A stretch of DNA of 36,459 bases from Deinococcus sedimenti (GTDB lineage Bacteria; Deinococcota; Deinococci; Deinococcales; Deinococcaceae): assembly GCF_014648135.1 (NCBI RefSeq), contig NZ_BMQN01000023.1, forward strand, positions 1-36,459, in the 5' to 3' direction. Positions 36,448-36,459 of this stretch are shown here, piece by piece. The notes below the pieces were generated by a model. That model had not been told where the DNA came from, did not search any database, and saw only the letters and a list, made by a program, of their open reading frames with translations. The stretch's first letter is position 1; each line of letters begins with the position of its first letter. Both the position numbers and the translations under genes were made by a program.

Positions 36448-36459
36448 TTCTCAAGCCAC

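Overview
The window is GC-rich DNA (AT-rich only around the iterons and a few promoters) that most resembles a Deinococcus plasmid. The pointers are an iteron origin with a Deinococcus-type RepA initiator, many GTG/TTG starts, many GTGA/ATGA stop-start overlaps, several leaderless-type promoters (a -10 box 6-8 bases before the start codon) and Deinococcus-like IS6 and IS4 transposases. No tRNA, rRNA, CRISPR array or parA/parB pair was seen. Both window ends lie inside IS6-family insertion sequence: the transposase C-terminus opens the window, and a matching 53-base terminal repeat closes it. This is either a circular plasmid cut inside its IS6 copy or a segment between two directly repeated copies.

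Layout. (1) 1-1057: IS6 right end abutting a truncated IS4 transposase. (2) 1336-3074: ten phased iterons and repA. (3) 3164-18440: a block of about 20 mostly uncharacterised plasmid genes, nearly all on the minus strand. It holds a UvrD-type helicase, a Hel308-like helicase with a SWIM zinc finger coupled to a tRNA-guanine-transglycosylase-like protein, an RNase H-like protein, a zinc-ribbon protein, two tiny membrane proteins and an orphan PRTRC-system protein B (E2-like fold). Eight translation units here start 9-12 bases after a GC-rich hairpin and have no Shine-Dalgarno sequence. (4) 18882-19373: a DUF4262 gene. (5) 19479-23962: a 4.5-kb unit with 37-bp inverted repeats of Tn3 type and a 5-bp target duplication but no transposase. 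Its cargo is a persulfide/thiosulfate island: YeeE/YedE pair, TauE/SafE exporter, rhodanese, persulfide-dioxygenase/rhodanese fusion and a CstR-like repressor. (6) 24040-30200: copper genes (CPD-type P1B ATPase, CsoR, CopZ, CopA, and an unknown gene behind copA). (7) 30327-31318: RES/Xre toxin-antitoxin. (8) 31321-32586: HhH plus nuclease-like protein. (9) 32648-34673: a copper-storage Csp protein, a DUF305 protein and two membrane proteins. (10) 34708-36410: a C39-like peptidase and a BNR/Asp-box protein truncated by the IS6 end.

How it fits together. The accessory half looks like a stress-resistance plasmid. Copper is sensed by a Cys-His-His CsoR and handled by two P1B ATPases, the chaperone CopZ and Cys/Met-rich binding proteins. 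Reactive sulfur is sensed by a CstR-like regulator whose dyad operator overlaps divergent leaderless promoters. A toxin-antitoxin pair may stabilise the replicon. The left half is a conserved-looking block of unknown plasmid genes. The most unusual signals are the hairpin-before-start element, the TGT-like/helicase pair, the orphan E2-like protein and the transposase-free Tn3-like unit.
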